A DNA stretch of 64,000 nucleotides, from NCBI GenBank assembly GCA_937941715.1, contig CALDGX010000003.1:6817-70816 (forward strand), read 5' to 3'. The position numbers and the translations under genes are program-made. The DNA comes from an uncultured Chloracidobacterium sp. GTDB taxonomy: Bacteria; Acidobacteriota; Blastocatellia; Pyrinomonadales; Pyrinomonadaceae. The notes beneath the pieces were generated by a model, which saw only the letters and a list, made by a program, of their open reading frames with translations, was not told the DNA's origin and made no database searches. Every line of letters starts with the position of its first letter. Positions within the stretch are counted from its first letter, which is position 1. Positions 53,001-60,932 of this stretch are shown here, piece after piece.

Positions 53001-53616
53001 GCAGGGAACTCCACTCGTCGCTGTCGGCACCCTCGGTCTGATATCGGCCCGATGTGTCGATAAAGACCGCCTCGCTGGTGACACGCCAACTGACCGACGT
53101 CGTCGCACGAACAAATTTCTGCTCCGACTGCCGTTGGCTCGGCAATGTCTGAAAATCAAGGTCTGAGCCGACGATGAGCGAGGTTTTGCCGCTTCGCGGC
53201 GGGCCGGCGACTATGTACCACGGCAGTGAGTAAAGAGCGTCCTTGCCGCCTTCGCCCAGGCTCGAGGACCGCAGGAACTGGACCGTTTCGCTGATGCCCT
53301 GTTCAAGTTCGGGGTATTTGCCGGTCGGGGCCGCGACGGTCTTAGCCGTTGTTTCCGTTGCGGCCGGGTCAGCGGCGGCCGTTGCCGCGGCGGCTTCGGC
53401 GGCTTCGCGCTTTTTGCGGCGCCTGGCTCCAAAGAACGCGATAAGCAGCGCAAACGGCAGGGTCAGCAAAACGAGGGCGATGATGACGATCTTTTCGGTA
53501 TTACCGACGCTGCTCGGCGGCAGCATATACACGATCACGCCGACAATGCCGTAGAACGACATCATCCCGCCGATGCCGAATGCGTATGATAATTGGCTTG
53601 TGTGCCAAGAGCTCAT
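50032..53616 (-). CDS. tssM: T6SS membrane-complex protein TssM (IcmF-like)
   Basis: 1194 residues. Inner-membrane component that spans the periplasm. Two N-terminal helices (FGIGGMMSFYGIVGVIVYML, IVIIALVLLTLPFALLIAFF), an Ala-rich basic linker, a cytoplasmic NTPase-like domain with Walker A YIVAGPPRSGKTSLIVGSD (about 132-150), and a third helix near 430 (WASIFLGAALTILLLALSGV). The long periplasmic part ends with the TssM C-terminal domain (FPGTWGLFRFVDAGKP). The Walker A is intact. tssL starts 12 bp upstream. Confidence 0.95.
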   Translation of the reverse strand: MSSWHTSQLSYAFGIGGMMSFYGIVGVIVYMLPPSSVGNTEKIVIIALVLLTLPFALLIAFFGARRRKKREAAEAAAATAAADPAATETTAKTVAAPTGKYPELEQGISETVQFLRSSSLGEGGKDALYSLPWYIVAGPPRSGKTSLIVGSDLDFQTLPSQRQSEQKFVRATTSVSWRVTSEAVFIDTSGRYQTEGADSDEWSSLLELIRKNRPNRPIDGFLIAVDVEQIIKGDDRGSEELAKVLRARIDDAIQRLKVRFPVYTVFTHADGIEGFRDSFSISKNDGRSLVWGSTIPLDKGENGQSMFDGEFELLHNSAMKRRLLRLSAPFPPVRQLRIFNFPLHFGSARRKIGAFIGTLYRPNPFSDNPLFRGFYFSASPAAKSSPNAPQTVADTYFTHRFFRDVLLRDKDVVRAFQAQRQGAPLLGWASIFLGAALTILLLALSGVSLYNNKKMLEDARARGEALIAITQTQAYKDPAKADEKATRNEIEATEGLRELIVKLDDYERNGAPWYMRFGLYSGNKVYKQHLLKVYMDVIEHRYKTATIAKVQADLKKFAASNPVANPSQLTDAEEALLGKNYDLLKAYLMLAGPYKDKADSAHIASALKDYWTTEGKIPAELKPKAALQLEFWAKQVDRDDEDYGFPRIPVDDKLVADTRAKLQAFPAVFRYYKRKVTEISRTVDEKVGPTTVDAILARNGADARFLDGAFQVRSIFTRSGNELMKKAIAEADEKLSEDDWVMGEVGKSKIAQTTDSKKLEDRYYRDYADEWRAFAKGITVKPYKTKEDAAAALQVFSLENSPMKVLMIEISRNTNLSAPPEVVGWWDWIKSFFVSQENANAGGTPPEKEFQPLFEFVGKKGQKDRAPIDNYAAALQNVYKNLNGISAEKLKQVSDDLANEKDDGLKLVSNERAITGMIQSFTTSSTQELATVLQQPLGNLKSLLGQGAQEQLKKAWNEQIMPAAKEIEKGFPFEDGQTESDLTKLTAFLNPTDGKLSKFYDERLKKYFEESNGQLKLKETAEIKFSDEFVAYLNNAFALRKALYGSGNTPKFEYAFALKVGKDSLVEVTIDGQKVTSEGTASINGTFPAAQSAETGVIVSSGASGAATTGPPAGTNSSVPPPTSSDSSSLKFPGTWGLFRFVDAGKPQKQAGGEYNLSYSVGGKSVSATIKPSGGDLFDKSIFRRVRAPQNMLK

Positions 53617-53628
53617 ATTCTCGTTTAA

Positions 53629-54306
53629 CTATCGCTGAAGCTTATCGACGGCCTCTTTCAGATACATCGACGACATCAAAAACATTATCAAGTAGGTGAT
53701 CATCGCCAGGCCGAGCCCGCCAAATGCACCGATCTTCGCCCAAGTCGGCAGTCCGCGGTCCTTCGGGACCTCGGGTTGGTCGTTCGCCAGCCAGTGCGGC
53801 GACAGTTCGACCGGTTTGATCTTTCCGGCCTTGACCAGGGCGTTGGCGGTCGACTGCATTATCGCCAGCAACTTTTCCTGCTCATAAACGCCGTAACGTC
53901 CCTTAAAACCCAGCAGCATGCAGTAGTAATATATCTCGACAGCATCCTGCGTGACATCGATCTGGCGGAGCATCGATTCGAGCTTGTCAAAAAATTTGTT
54001 GCCGGCCAGTTGCTCGCCAAAATACTCAAGCTGCAGCGGATTACGTTCCCACTCCGACCGTAAAGGGAAGTTGTTCGTCAGGATCGTCTCATCCACGAAT
54101 GACGCCAACGCGAACTTTGAGACGGAAACTATCTTATGATTGAACTTGTATCGCTCGGCGCGCTTTTCAAAGTCATCCAGCAGTCCCGCGATCTTGGGCC
54201 GAAGGTCGTTTGACGGCGCGACGATGTTTGCCTTCAGACGCAGGATCAGGTCAAAGATCGGCCCGGCAAAGGTCACGAGATCGTTTTTACTGGCAATTTC
54301 GGCCAT
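53629..54306 (-). CDS. tssL: T6SS membrane-complex protein TssL (DotU-like)
   Basis: 225 residues. Cytoplasmic DotU domain: FDLILRLKANIVAPSNDLRP, VSKFALASFVDETILTNNFP (the conserved ALxAxxDE-type box), EYFGEQLAGNKFFDKLESML and YYYCMLLGFKGRYGVYEQEK. One C-terminal membrane helix (LGLAMITYLIMFLMSSMYL, about 198-216). No peptidoglycan-binding extension, so cell-wall anchoring must come from another protein. Seven bp after tssK. Confidence 0.94.
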   Translation of the reverse strand: MAEIASKNDLVTFAGPIFDLILRLKANIVAPSNDLRPKIAGLLDDFEKRAERYKFNHKIVSVSKFALASFVDETILTNNFPLRSEWERNPLQLEYFGEQLAGNKFFDKLESMLRQIDVTQDAVEIYYYCMLLGFKGRYGVYEQEKLLAIMQSTANALVKAGKIKPVELSPHWLANDQPEVPKDRGLPTWAKIGAFGGLGLAMITYLIMFLMSSMYLKEAVDKLQR

Positions 54307-54313
54307 ATAACAA

Positions 54314-55666
54314 TTAGGGTTTTACCGCGTACATTTCGAGTTTGACGTCGGTTATCTCATCAGGGACGTACACCGACAAAACCTTTGAGCCCTTGATCCC
54401 GTCCCAGTACGGGCCGATCGAATCAAGTTGGAAGTACTTAAAGCCGACACGGGCCGGGATCGGGGCCGGCGGCGGATTGGCGTGCGTCAAAACAACGCCC
54501 GGCAGTGCCGACCCGATGACCGAGTCGATGACGTCGCGCGAGGCGATCTTTACCACACGCGGAACTCCCTCGATGACCTTTGCCTCGGGGATCTGGGAAC
54601 GGACGGCCAGGTAGAACGCGGCGTCCTTCAGCAGCCTTTCGTCCTCGACGCGGCCGACGTAAAGCGTTTCTCGGGTCTTTTCGAGCGGGATCGCGACGCA
54701 CCGGCTCGGGATCACGGTTTCGAGCAGCTCGCGTAACTGGGCCGCAAGGTTAAAGAACGTAAAGTAAAGGTCGTCGTGGTCGTATTTGACTATGTCCCGC
54801 GGGTGAAAATCGGTCGAAAACGTCATCAACTTTCCGACCAGCCCAGCCATTTCAAGATATAGCCTTTCCGGATGGACAAGAGGCGAGTGGAAAAAGTGCG
54901 ACATCGCCGGGATCGCCGAGTTGATCGTGTGCAGCAGCCAGAATACGCCCGTGTCCGAGGTCGTAAAATCCGCCAATCCGGCCTGTCGCTGGCGACGCTG
55001 TTCGCCGAGGCTGCCGCTCTTGGTGATCAAGATCTCAACAAATTGGCGCATCATATCGCCGAGCCAAACCGAGCTGGATGAGTTCAGCGTCGGCGGAATG
55101 TAGTCGTCCGAGATCTTTAGTTGTCCGGTCGGCGTCCGCTCAAGTTCGGCGATCTTGATCGATGTAAATCCGTCCCTGAGCTCGTCGTCAAAGATTATCC
55201 GGAGGTTGTTCTTGGCGTACGCAAGCGGCTGTTCGTTTGTCCCGCTGGTCTCGTCCTTGACGAGCGAGCCTTCTTGCAGGTACCTGAGCGTCGAACTTGC
55301 CTTTGCACCGTTTGCCTGAAAATTGGCCTCGCCGGCCTTCATCGCCGGGATCGCCAAATGCACCCCCAATTTCTCTGCCTCGGCGTGAAAATGGTCGCCG
55401 ACAGGCCGCAGATCCGGCACTGATTCCACATCGGGCACATTTACGATCAGGCCGTCGGGCATCACCGCCCGGCAGCGTGTGATCTGAAAATTGGCGTTGG
55501 CGATCGCCTCGTTGTTGACCTTGAGGTCGAGGATGCCGTAGCAAAATGGGGCGACCGACCCGATACGTGAGTGAAGCAGGTCTTCGTGGTAGTTGTCCCA
55601 CTGTTGAAAGTGATGCGGCGTGAGCAGCATCCCTTCATTCCAGACGATCTTTCGGTATTTGCTCAT
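54314..55666 (-). CDS. tssK: T6SS baseplate-membrane connector TssK
   Basis: 450 residues from the ATG at 55666. The N-terminus is diagnostic: KIVWNEGMLLTPHHFQQWDN (residues 5-24). RIGSVAPFCYGILDLKVNNE, DYIPPTLNSSSSVWLGDMMR and the C-terminal HANPPPAPIPARVGFKYFQL with SIGPYWDGIKGSKVLSVYVP also match. Trimeric adaptor linking TssFGE wedges to TssL/TssM. It is 108 bp downstream of the YkgJ-like gene, so a promoter in front of it is possible. Confidence 0.95.
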   Translation of the reverse strand: MSKYRKIVWNEGMLLTPHHFQQWDNYHEDLLHSRIGSVAPFCYGILDLKVNNEAIANANFQITRCRAVMPDGLIVNVPDVESVPDLRPVGDHFHAEAEKLGVHLAIPAMKAGEANFQANGAKASSTLRYLQEGSLVKDETSGTNEQPLAYAKNNLRIIFDDELRDGFTSIKIAELERTPTGQLKISDDYIPPTLNSSSSVWLGDMMRQFVEILITKSGSLGEQRRQRQAGLADFTTSDTGVFWLLHTINSAIPAMSHFFHSPLVHPERLYLEMAGLVGKLMTFSTDFHPRDIVKYDHDDLYFTFFNLAAQLRELLETVIPSRCVAIPLEKTRETLYVGRVEDERLLKDAAFYLAVRSQIPEAKVIEGVPRVVKIASRDVIDSVIGSALPGVVLTHANPPPAPIPARVGFKYFQLDSIGPYWDGIKGSKVLSVYVPDEITDVKLEMYAVKP

Positions 55667-55774
55667 ATGCCAGTTTAGAGGTAAATAGTAAACCGAGTTC
55701 GCCAATTAGTAAATGGCGCAAAACACGTAATAACCCGTTGCAGGGCGATAGTTTCCGGCCGCGTGAAACACGCG

Positions 55775-56578
55775 CTAAAGCGTGTCTGCCGGCGATTCGG
55801 GCGGTGGTATCTCGGTCTGGGTCAGCTGCCCGAAAAAATCGGCCGCCCAGCGCTCACCCGTCTTTTCCTCGAAGATGTCCGGATGCCGCTCGACAAAGTC
55901 CAGTGCCTCGATCATCATCAGCGACGAAAGCCCCTCGGTGTTGCGGGTCTGACCGACCTTCAGTAGAGCCTTCGACGGCTTGAGGATGATCGGGACCTTT
56001 TTGATCGTTTCGGCGGTCGGATTCGCGCAGTTTTCGGCCGGCGACGTCACCAGGTATTCACGGCACACGAGCGGCCGGTCCGGATGTATCGAACACGATT
56101 CGTCCTCGAGAAACGGGCAGGGAATGCCCTCATTCATATAGTTTGTGACCGTTTCGGTATATTTTTCGGGCGAAAATCCCGGCAGATGTGCCGACGCCAT
56201 ATCCTGCAGATCGGTCAGCTCGTCGAACCATCGGATCGAGACAAAATGTGCGAGAGCGTCGGCAAACCGCTTTCTGATAACGGACTGACGCGGCTCGGGC
56301 ATTGCCGCAACAAGGTCGGCCAGCTGATATGCCTCGACCTCGGAGATCGGTACGGCCTGACGGCAGCACGCCCCACAGCCGGCCTTGCACGACACCTCGA
56401 TGTTATCGCCGGCCAGCGAGTTTACGCTCAGGTCGACCACGGCACTCGACATTTGCTGAAAGATCGGCAGCATTCGCTGCGGTTTGACCGGTGCCGCCGG
56501 TACCGTCAGCTGCATCTCGAGCGGTTCACCATGTACCCTTAAAACGACGTTGCCGGTTACCCATTCTTCATTTTCCAT
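55775..56578 (-). CDS. YkgJ-type cysteine-cluster protein
   Basis: 267 residues from the ATG at 56578. A cluster CKAGCGACC (about residues 64-72) and a second set in CPFLEDESCSIHPDRPLVCR (about 156-175) form the YkgJ metal-binding pattern, which in related proteins is predicted to hold zinc or an iron-sulfur cluster. Four bp after the third FHA gene, so it is co-transcribed with the T6SS accessory genes. Role in secretion unknown; no other domain is seen. Confidence 0.82.
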   Translation of the reverse strand: MENEEWVTGNVVLRVHGEPLEMQLTVPAAPVKPQRMLPIFQQMSSAVVDLSVNSLAGDNIEVSCKAGCGACCRQAVPISEVEAYQLADLVAAMPEPRQSVIRKRFADALAHFVSIRWFDELTDLQDMASAHLPGFSPEKYTETVTNYMNEGIPCPFLEDESCSIHPDRPLVCREYLVTSPAENCANPTAETIKKVPIILKPSKALLKVGQTRNTEGLSSLMMIEALDFVERHPDIFEEKTGERWAADFFGQLTQTEIPPPESPADTL

Positions 56579-56582
56579 ATAT

Positions 56583-57827
56583 TTATAGTCCAGGTGCCTC
56601 AGTATTGACGCCAAAAGCCTTCGGATTTTGCATGATCGTCCCGACCGCAAGGAAACGAACTGCAAAATCATACTCGCTGTCGGTGATCTTGCCGTTCTTT
56701 TTCAGGTACCAGATCGTGCGGATCTCGCGGACGAGCTGCGGCGAGTCGGTCGCAAGTTTTTGCAGCATATTACGCATTCGCATAAAGTCGCCCGAGGCAC
56801 CCTGATCATAGGCGGCGATCATCAGCAGGCAATCGTCGCCGAGTTCGTTGCCGACCTGGACGCTCAGCTTGTCGAGCGTATCTGCCATCGACTGTGCGGT
56901 TTGCAGCACATCGCCGCGTTGCGAGCCCAATTTTGTGATCGCCGCCGCCGCGAGCAGCTGTGGTTTCAGGTTTTTTGATTGCGCGAGCGTGCGGATCTGG
57001 CCCGCGCTCTTTCGCGCCGAGGTGATGTTATCGGCCAGCGACGAGTTCGACTTGATCGAGGCGATCCGGGCCCCGACGATCTGGGCATTGGCGCCCGTGA
57101 TAAAGCCGCGTCTGTCATTCTGGGCGATCGCCCGCAGAAAACTCTTAGCGTTTTCTTCAAGTTTCGCGGTTTCTGTCTGGTCACCGGCCGGGGGCAGTGC
57201 CGGCAGGTCGGTATTACCCGCCGGGGTCGGGCCTGACGGAACGACATCGCTTGAATTTGCGGTCGGTGTGGTCGTTCCCGTCGGTGTTCTTTTCTTGACC
57301 GGCTCGTCGATCGGGTCGTCGGTTATGACGATGTCGCGACTTTGCTGTTTCCCGTTGCCTCCAAGCAGAAATATGACCAACCCCACGCCAATAAGTATGA
57401 AAATCGCGACTGCCGGAGCGATGTAAAAAAAGCTCGTCGGGAGACCGCCTGCGGCAGGTGCGGCGGGCGTTGCGGCCTGTGGTGCGGCGGCAGCCGCGGG
57501 TTCTTCGGTGGGTGTAGCTTCCTGCTGGTCCGTCTCGAATTCGGCCTCGATCTCAAATCCGCCAAGGTCGAGGCGGCTATTTTCGGTGATCGCCGCCGGT
57601 TCTGTCAGGTCAGTGCCGTTCAGTTTCGAGCCGTTGCTCGACCCGCGATCGGATACCACAAAAACATCGCCGAAACGCTCGATCAGCAGGTGCTCACGCG
57701 AAAGCCGGCCGTCGGCGATCGCGAGGTCATTTGCCGAATGCCGCCCGACGGCAAATTTGACCTTATCGACCGGGACGCGTTTCTCCGTGCCGGTGACATC
57801 CTTAAATTTGAGAAAAAGTTCGGGCAT
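56583..57827 (-). CDS. FHA-transmembrane protein with degenerate transglycosylase-like C-terminus
   Basis: 414 residues. FHA domain at 5-95 with FAVGRHSANDLAI, SREHLLIERFGDVFVVSDRG and SSNGSKLNG, able to bind phosphothreonine. Ala/Pro linker, membrane helix at about 134-156 (YIAPAVAIFILIGVGLVIFL), then a periplasmic part. Residues 284-300 (KNLKPQLLAAAAITKLG) line up with the catalytic helix of the neighbour at 57844-59253, but the Glu position is Lys. The ending FLAVGTIMQNPKAFGVN is shared with both neighbours. So it is a non-catalytic paralogue, perhaps a peptidoglycan-binding or regulatory subunit of the T6SS. Confidence 0.85.
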   Translation of the reverse strand: MPELFLKFKDVTGTEKRVPVDKVKFAVGRHSANDLAIADGRLSREHLLIERFGDVFVVSDRGSSNGSKLNGTDLTEPAAITENSRLDLGGFEIEAEFETDQQEATPTEEPAAAAAPQAATPAAPAAGGLPTSFFYIAPAVAIFILIGVGLVIFLLGGNGKQQSRDIVITDDPIDEPVKKRTPTGTTTPTANSSDVVPSGPTPAGNTDLPALPPAGDQTETAKLEENAKSFLRAIAQNDRRGFITGANAQIVGARIASIKSNSSLADNITSARKSAGQIRTLAQSKNLKPQLLAAAAITKLGSQRGDVLQTAQSMADTLDKLSVQVGNELGDDCLLMIAAYDQGASGDFMRMRNMLQKLATDSPQLVREIRTIWYLKKNGKITDSEYDFAVRFLAVGTIMQNPKAFGVNTEAPGL

Positions 57828-57843
57828 CTTTGCGATGGCGGTC

Positions 57844-59253
57844 TTACTTGGTATACGTCGAGACGGGCTGTAGGTTCAGCCCGAAATCCTGCGGGTTTTC
57901 GCCGATTATGGCCGCCGCAAAAAACTTCGGAACGTACTTGAAATTCTCCGACTGGAATTGTTTCGAGAGTTTGTCGCCGTTTGCGATCAGTGTCCAAAAA
58001 TCACGCGGCAGCCCGGAGTTAGAGTCCAGTGCCTTTTGCAGGTTCGAACTGAGTCCGCCCTCGCCGCTGTTGTAACTGCCGATAGCCAGCGGGACGCTCG
58101 CCGGGCCCGTGCCGTAGCGGCCGGTCAGCGCCTTCATATACGACGCGGCGGCCCTCGCGGCGGGCTCGGGCTGACAGCGTTCGTCGGGGTTTGACGGCGA
58201 AGCACCCGAGATCACTTTCAGGCCGTGGATCTCGGCCGTGGCTTTTGTGAACTGGAACATTCCGAGCGGCCCGGTCGGGCTCTGCAGGCAAACACAATGT
58301 TCCGATTCGATCATCGCGAGATAGAGCCCGATCCGCGGATCGATACCTTTTTCGTTGAACGCGCGGACGACGAACGGTGCATTCTTGCTCGCCCGTTCAA
58401 ATGTCACCTGCAGATTGTCGCCGAATCGGCATCCGCCGAGCGGCTTCACCTTCGCCCGCGAAGCGTATCCGTCGACAAACCCCTTGATCTTATCGACTGC
58501 GGCGGCGGGTATTGCATCGCTGCCGCTATTGCCGATGATCTGGGCGATCCGCATCGCCTTTGCCTCGATATACTGCCGGCGTTCGGTATCGGTCATCTCG
58601 GCGTATTTCTTGCCCGGCGGCAGGTTGCTCGTCGGCCCGGTGGGACCGTTGGCGGGCAAATCGTCGGCAGAGGCGTTCGAATTGCCGGCGGTTCCCGGCG
58701 ATGACGCCGGCGATCCTGAGGGCTTTTGTGTCGGCGAAGGCCGCGGACCGTCATCGATCGGCTCGTCAAAGTCACGGTTTGACGCGATCTGCGGCCCGCT
58801 GTCGAATACCGCAAAACCGATCAACACCGCCGAAACACTGATAACCATTATCGCGACCGCGATGACGATGACCGGCAGCATACCGAAACTTGCCGGCGGT
58901 GCGGCGGCGGAAACCGACTGAACGGCGGGTTGCTCGGCTGCGGCCGGCGTTGGTTCGGCGACGCTGACTGTCAGTGTCGTATTATCGCCGAGCTTGATAC
59001 GGTCGCCGTCGCGCAGCGGCGTTCCGGCCGCGGCGACGCGCTCGCCGTTGACGAAAGTGCCGTTGGTCGAGTTTTCGTCGACGATCCAGATCCGGTCGCC
59101 CTCGCGATAGACGACCGCGTGCAGCCTCGACAGCCCGTTGTCGGCAAATCGCTGATCGGCCTCGCTGCCGCGTCCGAACGACAATCGTTCGCCGTCGATC
59201 GTGATCGTCTGCGGGCCCTCGGGCGTTTGGTATGTAAGGGTGACCTGTTTCAT
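57844..59253 (-). CDS. FHA-transmembrane protein with intact lytic-transglycosylase-like domain
   Basis: 469 residues. FHA domain 1-98 (LSFGRGSEADQRF, LSRLHAVVYREGDRIWIVDE, NSTNGTFVNG). Membrane helix about 125-150 (LPVIVIAVAIMVISVSAVLI). A Pro/Ser/Thr linker leads to an SLT-type domain (about 290-455): GIDPRIGLYLAMIESEHC with probable catalytic Glu316 followed by Ser, SPTGPLGMFQFTKATAEIHG, LAIGSYNSGEGG and YVPKFFAAAIIGENP. This is the order of lytic transglycosylase family 1 motifs (ES, GLMQ, YNAG, Y). It would open peptidoglycan for assembly of the T6SS envelope complex under phosphorylation-dependent control (inference). Confidence 0.87.
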   Translation of the reverse strand: MKQVTLTYQTPEGPQTITIDGERLSFGRGSEADQRFADNGLSRLHAVVYREGDRIWIVDENSTNGTFVNGERVAAAGTPLRDGDRIKLGDNTTLTVSVAEPTPAAAEQPAVQSVSAAAPPASFGMLPVIVIAVAIMVISVSAVLIGFAVFDSGPQIASNRDFDEPIDDGPRPSPTQKPSGSPASSPGTAGNSNASADDLPANGPTGPTSNLPPGKKYAEMTDTERRQYIEAKAMRIAQIIGNSGSDAIPAAAVDKIKGFVDGYASRAKVKPLGGCRFGDNLQVTFERASKNAPFVVRAFNEKGIDPRIGLYLAMIESEHCVCLQSPTGPLGMFQFTKATAEIHGLKVISGASPSNPDERCQPEPAARAAASYMKALTGRYGTGPASVPLAIGSYNSGEGGLSSNLQKALDSNSGLPRDFWTLIANGDKLSKQFQSENFKYVPKFFAAAIIGENPQDFGLNLQPVSTYTK

Positions 59254-59254
59254 T

Positions 59255-60865
59255 TTACATTGCCACGCGGTAGAGGTCCGACAGCGGACGGTCCTTTGTT
59301 AGGCCGAACGCCTGTGGATTTTCGGCGACGATGCCCGCCGCAAAGAACCGCACCAACTGATCGCGTTCCGCAGGTGTCCGGACCGCATTCCAAAGGTCGG
59401 AGCGGTTCTGCGGCAGCGTCGCCTTCCACGCGGCGGCGTCCTGCGGCGATTTGCCAAAAGCGACCGCCCCGTAGATCGCGTCGCCGTCAAAAACGCCGAA
59501 GATCAAGGCCTTGGCGTACAATGCGGCCGAGCGTGCGGCGCATGTCTGCGAAGGGTCGGAGAGCGTCTCGGCCCCGCACATTCCGTTGTATTTGTTGTCG
59601 GTGACAAAGGCGGCCGTCAATCGCCAGAGCCCCTCGTCCGAGCCCTGTTTTTCGACCGCGAACCTGCTGCGGGCCATCGCCATGAAGTAGGCGAACGGCG
59701 GATCGATGTTCTGTTCGCGGACGAACGCCGTATTGATAGTGTCGCGATAAACGGCGGCCCGCTGCGAATAACCCTCGACCGCGTATTCGGCCGAACGTTT
59801 TTGCACCTCCTGCAAAAATTGCTTGTTCGAGACGTTGTAGCTGAAACTTCCCGAAAATTGCTTGACCAAACGCTGCGTCATATCGCTGACCTGCACCAGC
59901 GAAGGTTGTCCGCGGCCGACGGGCTTGCCCGGTTGGGTGTTCGCCTGGGCGACGACCGGCGTTTGCGACGGTTTAGCGACCGCCCGCGTCTCAAAGGCAA
60001 GAGCGACGCCGCCGCCCTGCGGTATCTGTCGGCCGTCCTGATCGATCAGGACAATTTCGAGGCTGTGATCGACACCGTCGGCGAGTTCGGGATGTTCCTT
60101 CGGGTCGAGCGTAGCCGAAAAATTGGGCCCGGTGGCGGACGCGACCTCCTGGCCGTCAAGCAGAAAGACGGCACGTTCCACACACGCGGTGTTTTCCGAT
60201 TCGACCTCGATCTCGACCGGCGAACTGATCGTGTCGCCCGCCTCGGGTTTGACGATCCGGGCCGTCGCGTTGCAGGCGGAGGTTCCGCGCGTCAGGTAAA
60301 ACGCCCCGGCCGCGACCGCACAGACGACCGCCAGCCCGACAACGATCCCGGCGATAAGCACTGTCGGATTTGACGACGATGTCGGCACATCGGCGCCCGT
60401 CGCGTTGCTGACGCCCTGATGGAGAGCGTTGCGGGCGGCATATTCGGCCTCGCTCGACGCCTGTGAGCCGAGCGATGAAACCTCGCTGCCGGCGGCCGAC
60501 ATTCCCGGCGCGTCGGCTAGTGACGGGCCGCTCTCGCCCGCGGCGTCGGTGCCCGAGGCAACCGAGTTCGCCGAGCTGTCAGAGAGGTCAAAAACGCACT
60601 CGCTCGAACCGCCGAATACGATGACGTCGCCCGGAGCCAGCAGCACCTCGCCGCTGACGCGCGTTCCGTTGACGGTCGTGCCGTTGCTGCTCTGCAGGTC
60701 GATCAGGTAATAATCGCCGCCGCGGCGTTCGATCTCGGCGTGAAAGCGCGACACGTTGGTATCGGACGTGAAGGCGACGGCGTTGTCCGACGTGCGGCCG
60801 ATAGCGGTGACGTCGCTGTCGATCACACGGCGACCGCCGTCGAATTTTAGTATCGCGTCCTGCAT
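59255..60865 (-). CDS. FHA-transmembrane protein with Ig-like module and degenerate transglycosylase-like C-terminus
   Basis: 536 residues. FHA 5-95 (AIGRTSDNAVAFTSDTNVSR, FHAEIERRGGDYYLIDLQSS, NGTTVNGTRV). Ser/Ala linker, membrane helix at about 168-191 (VLIAGIVVGLAVVCAVAAGA). Residues 202-295 resemble a bacterial Ig-like fold (IVKPEAGDTISSPVEIEVES). Residues 335-525 align with the neighbouring transglycosylase domain: NIDPPFAYFMAMARSRFA puts Arg399 where the catalytic Glu should be, and YNSG is replaced by FGKS; FFAAGIVAENPQAFGLT is conserved. Inactive paralogue. One base separates it from the next gene. Confidence 0.85.
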   Translation of the reverse strand: MQDAILKFDGGRRVIDSDVTAIGRTSDNAVAFTSDTNVSRFHAEIERRGGDYYLIDLQSSNGTTVNGTRVSGEVLLAPGDVIVFGGSSECVFDLSDSSANSVASGTDAAGESGPSLADAPGMSAAGSEVSSLGSQASSEAEYAARNALHQGVSNATGADVPTSSSNPTVLIAGIVVGLAVVCAVAAGAFYLTRGTSACNATARIVKPEAGDTISSPVEIEVESENTACVERAVFLLDGQEVASATGPNFSATLDPKEHPELADGVDHSLEIVLIDQDGRQIPQGGGVALAFETRAVAKPSQTPVVAQANTQPGKPVGRGQPSLVQVSDMTQRLVKQFSGSFSYNVSNKQFLQEVQKRSAEYAVEGYSQRAAVYRDTINTAFVREQNIDPPFAYFMAMARSRFAVEKQGSDEGLWRLTAAFVTDNKYNGMCGAETLSDPSQTCAARSAALYAKALIFGVFDGDAIYGAVAFGKSPQDAAAWKATLPQNRSDLWNAVRTPAERDQLVRFFAAGIVAENPQAFGLTKDRPLSDLYRVAM

Positions 60866-60932
60866 ACTAGTTTACGACGATATCGTACCAAACTATTTGC
60901 GGTTTGCGGCGGCAGATCGCCGCCATTGCGGT

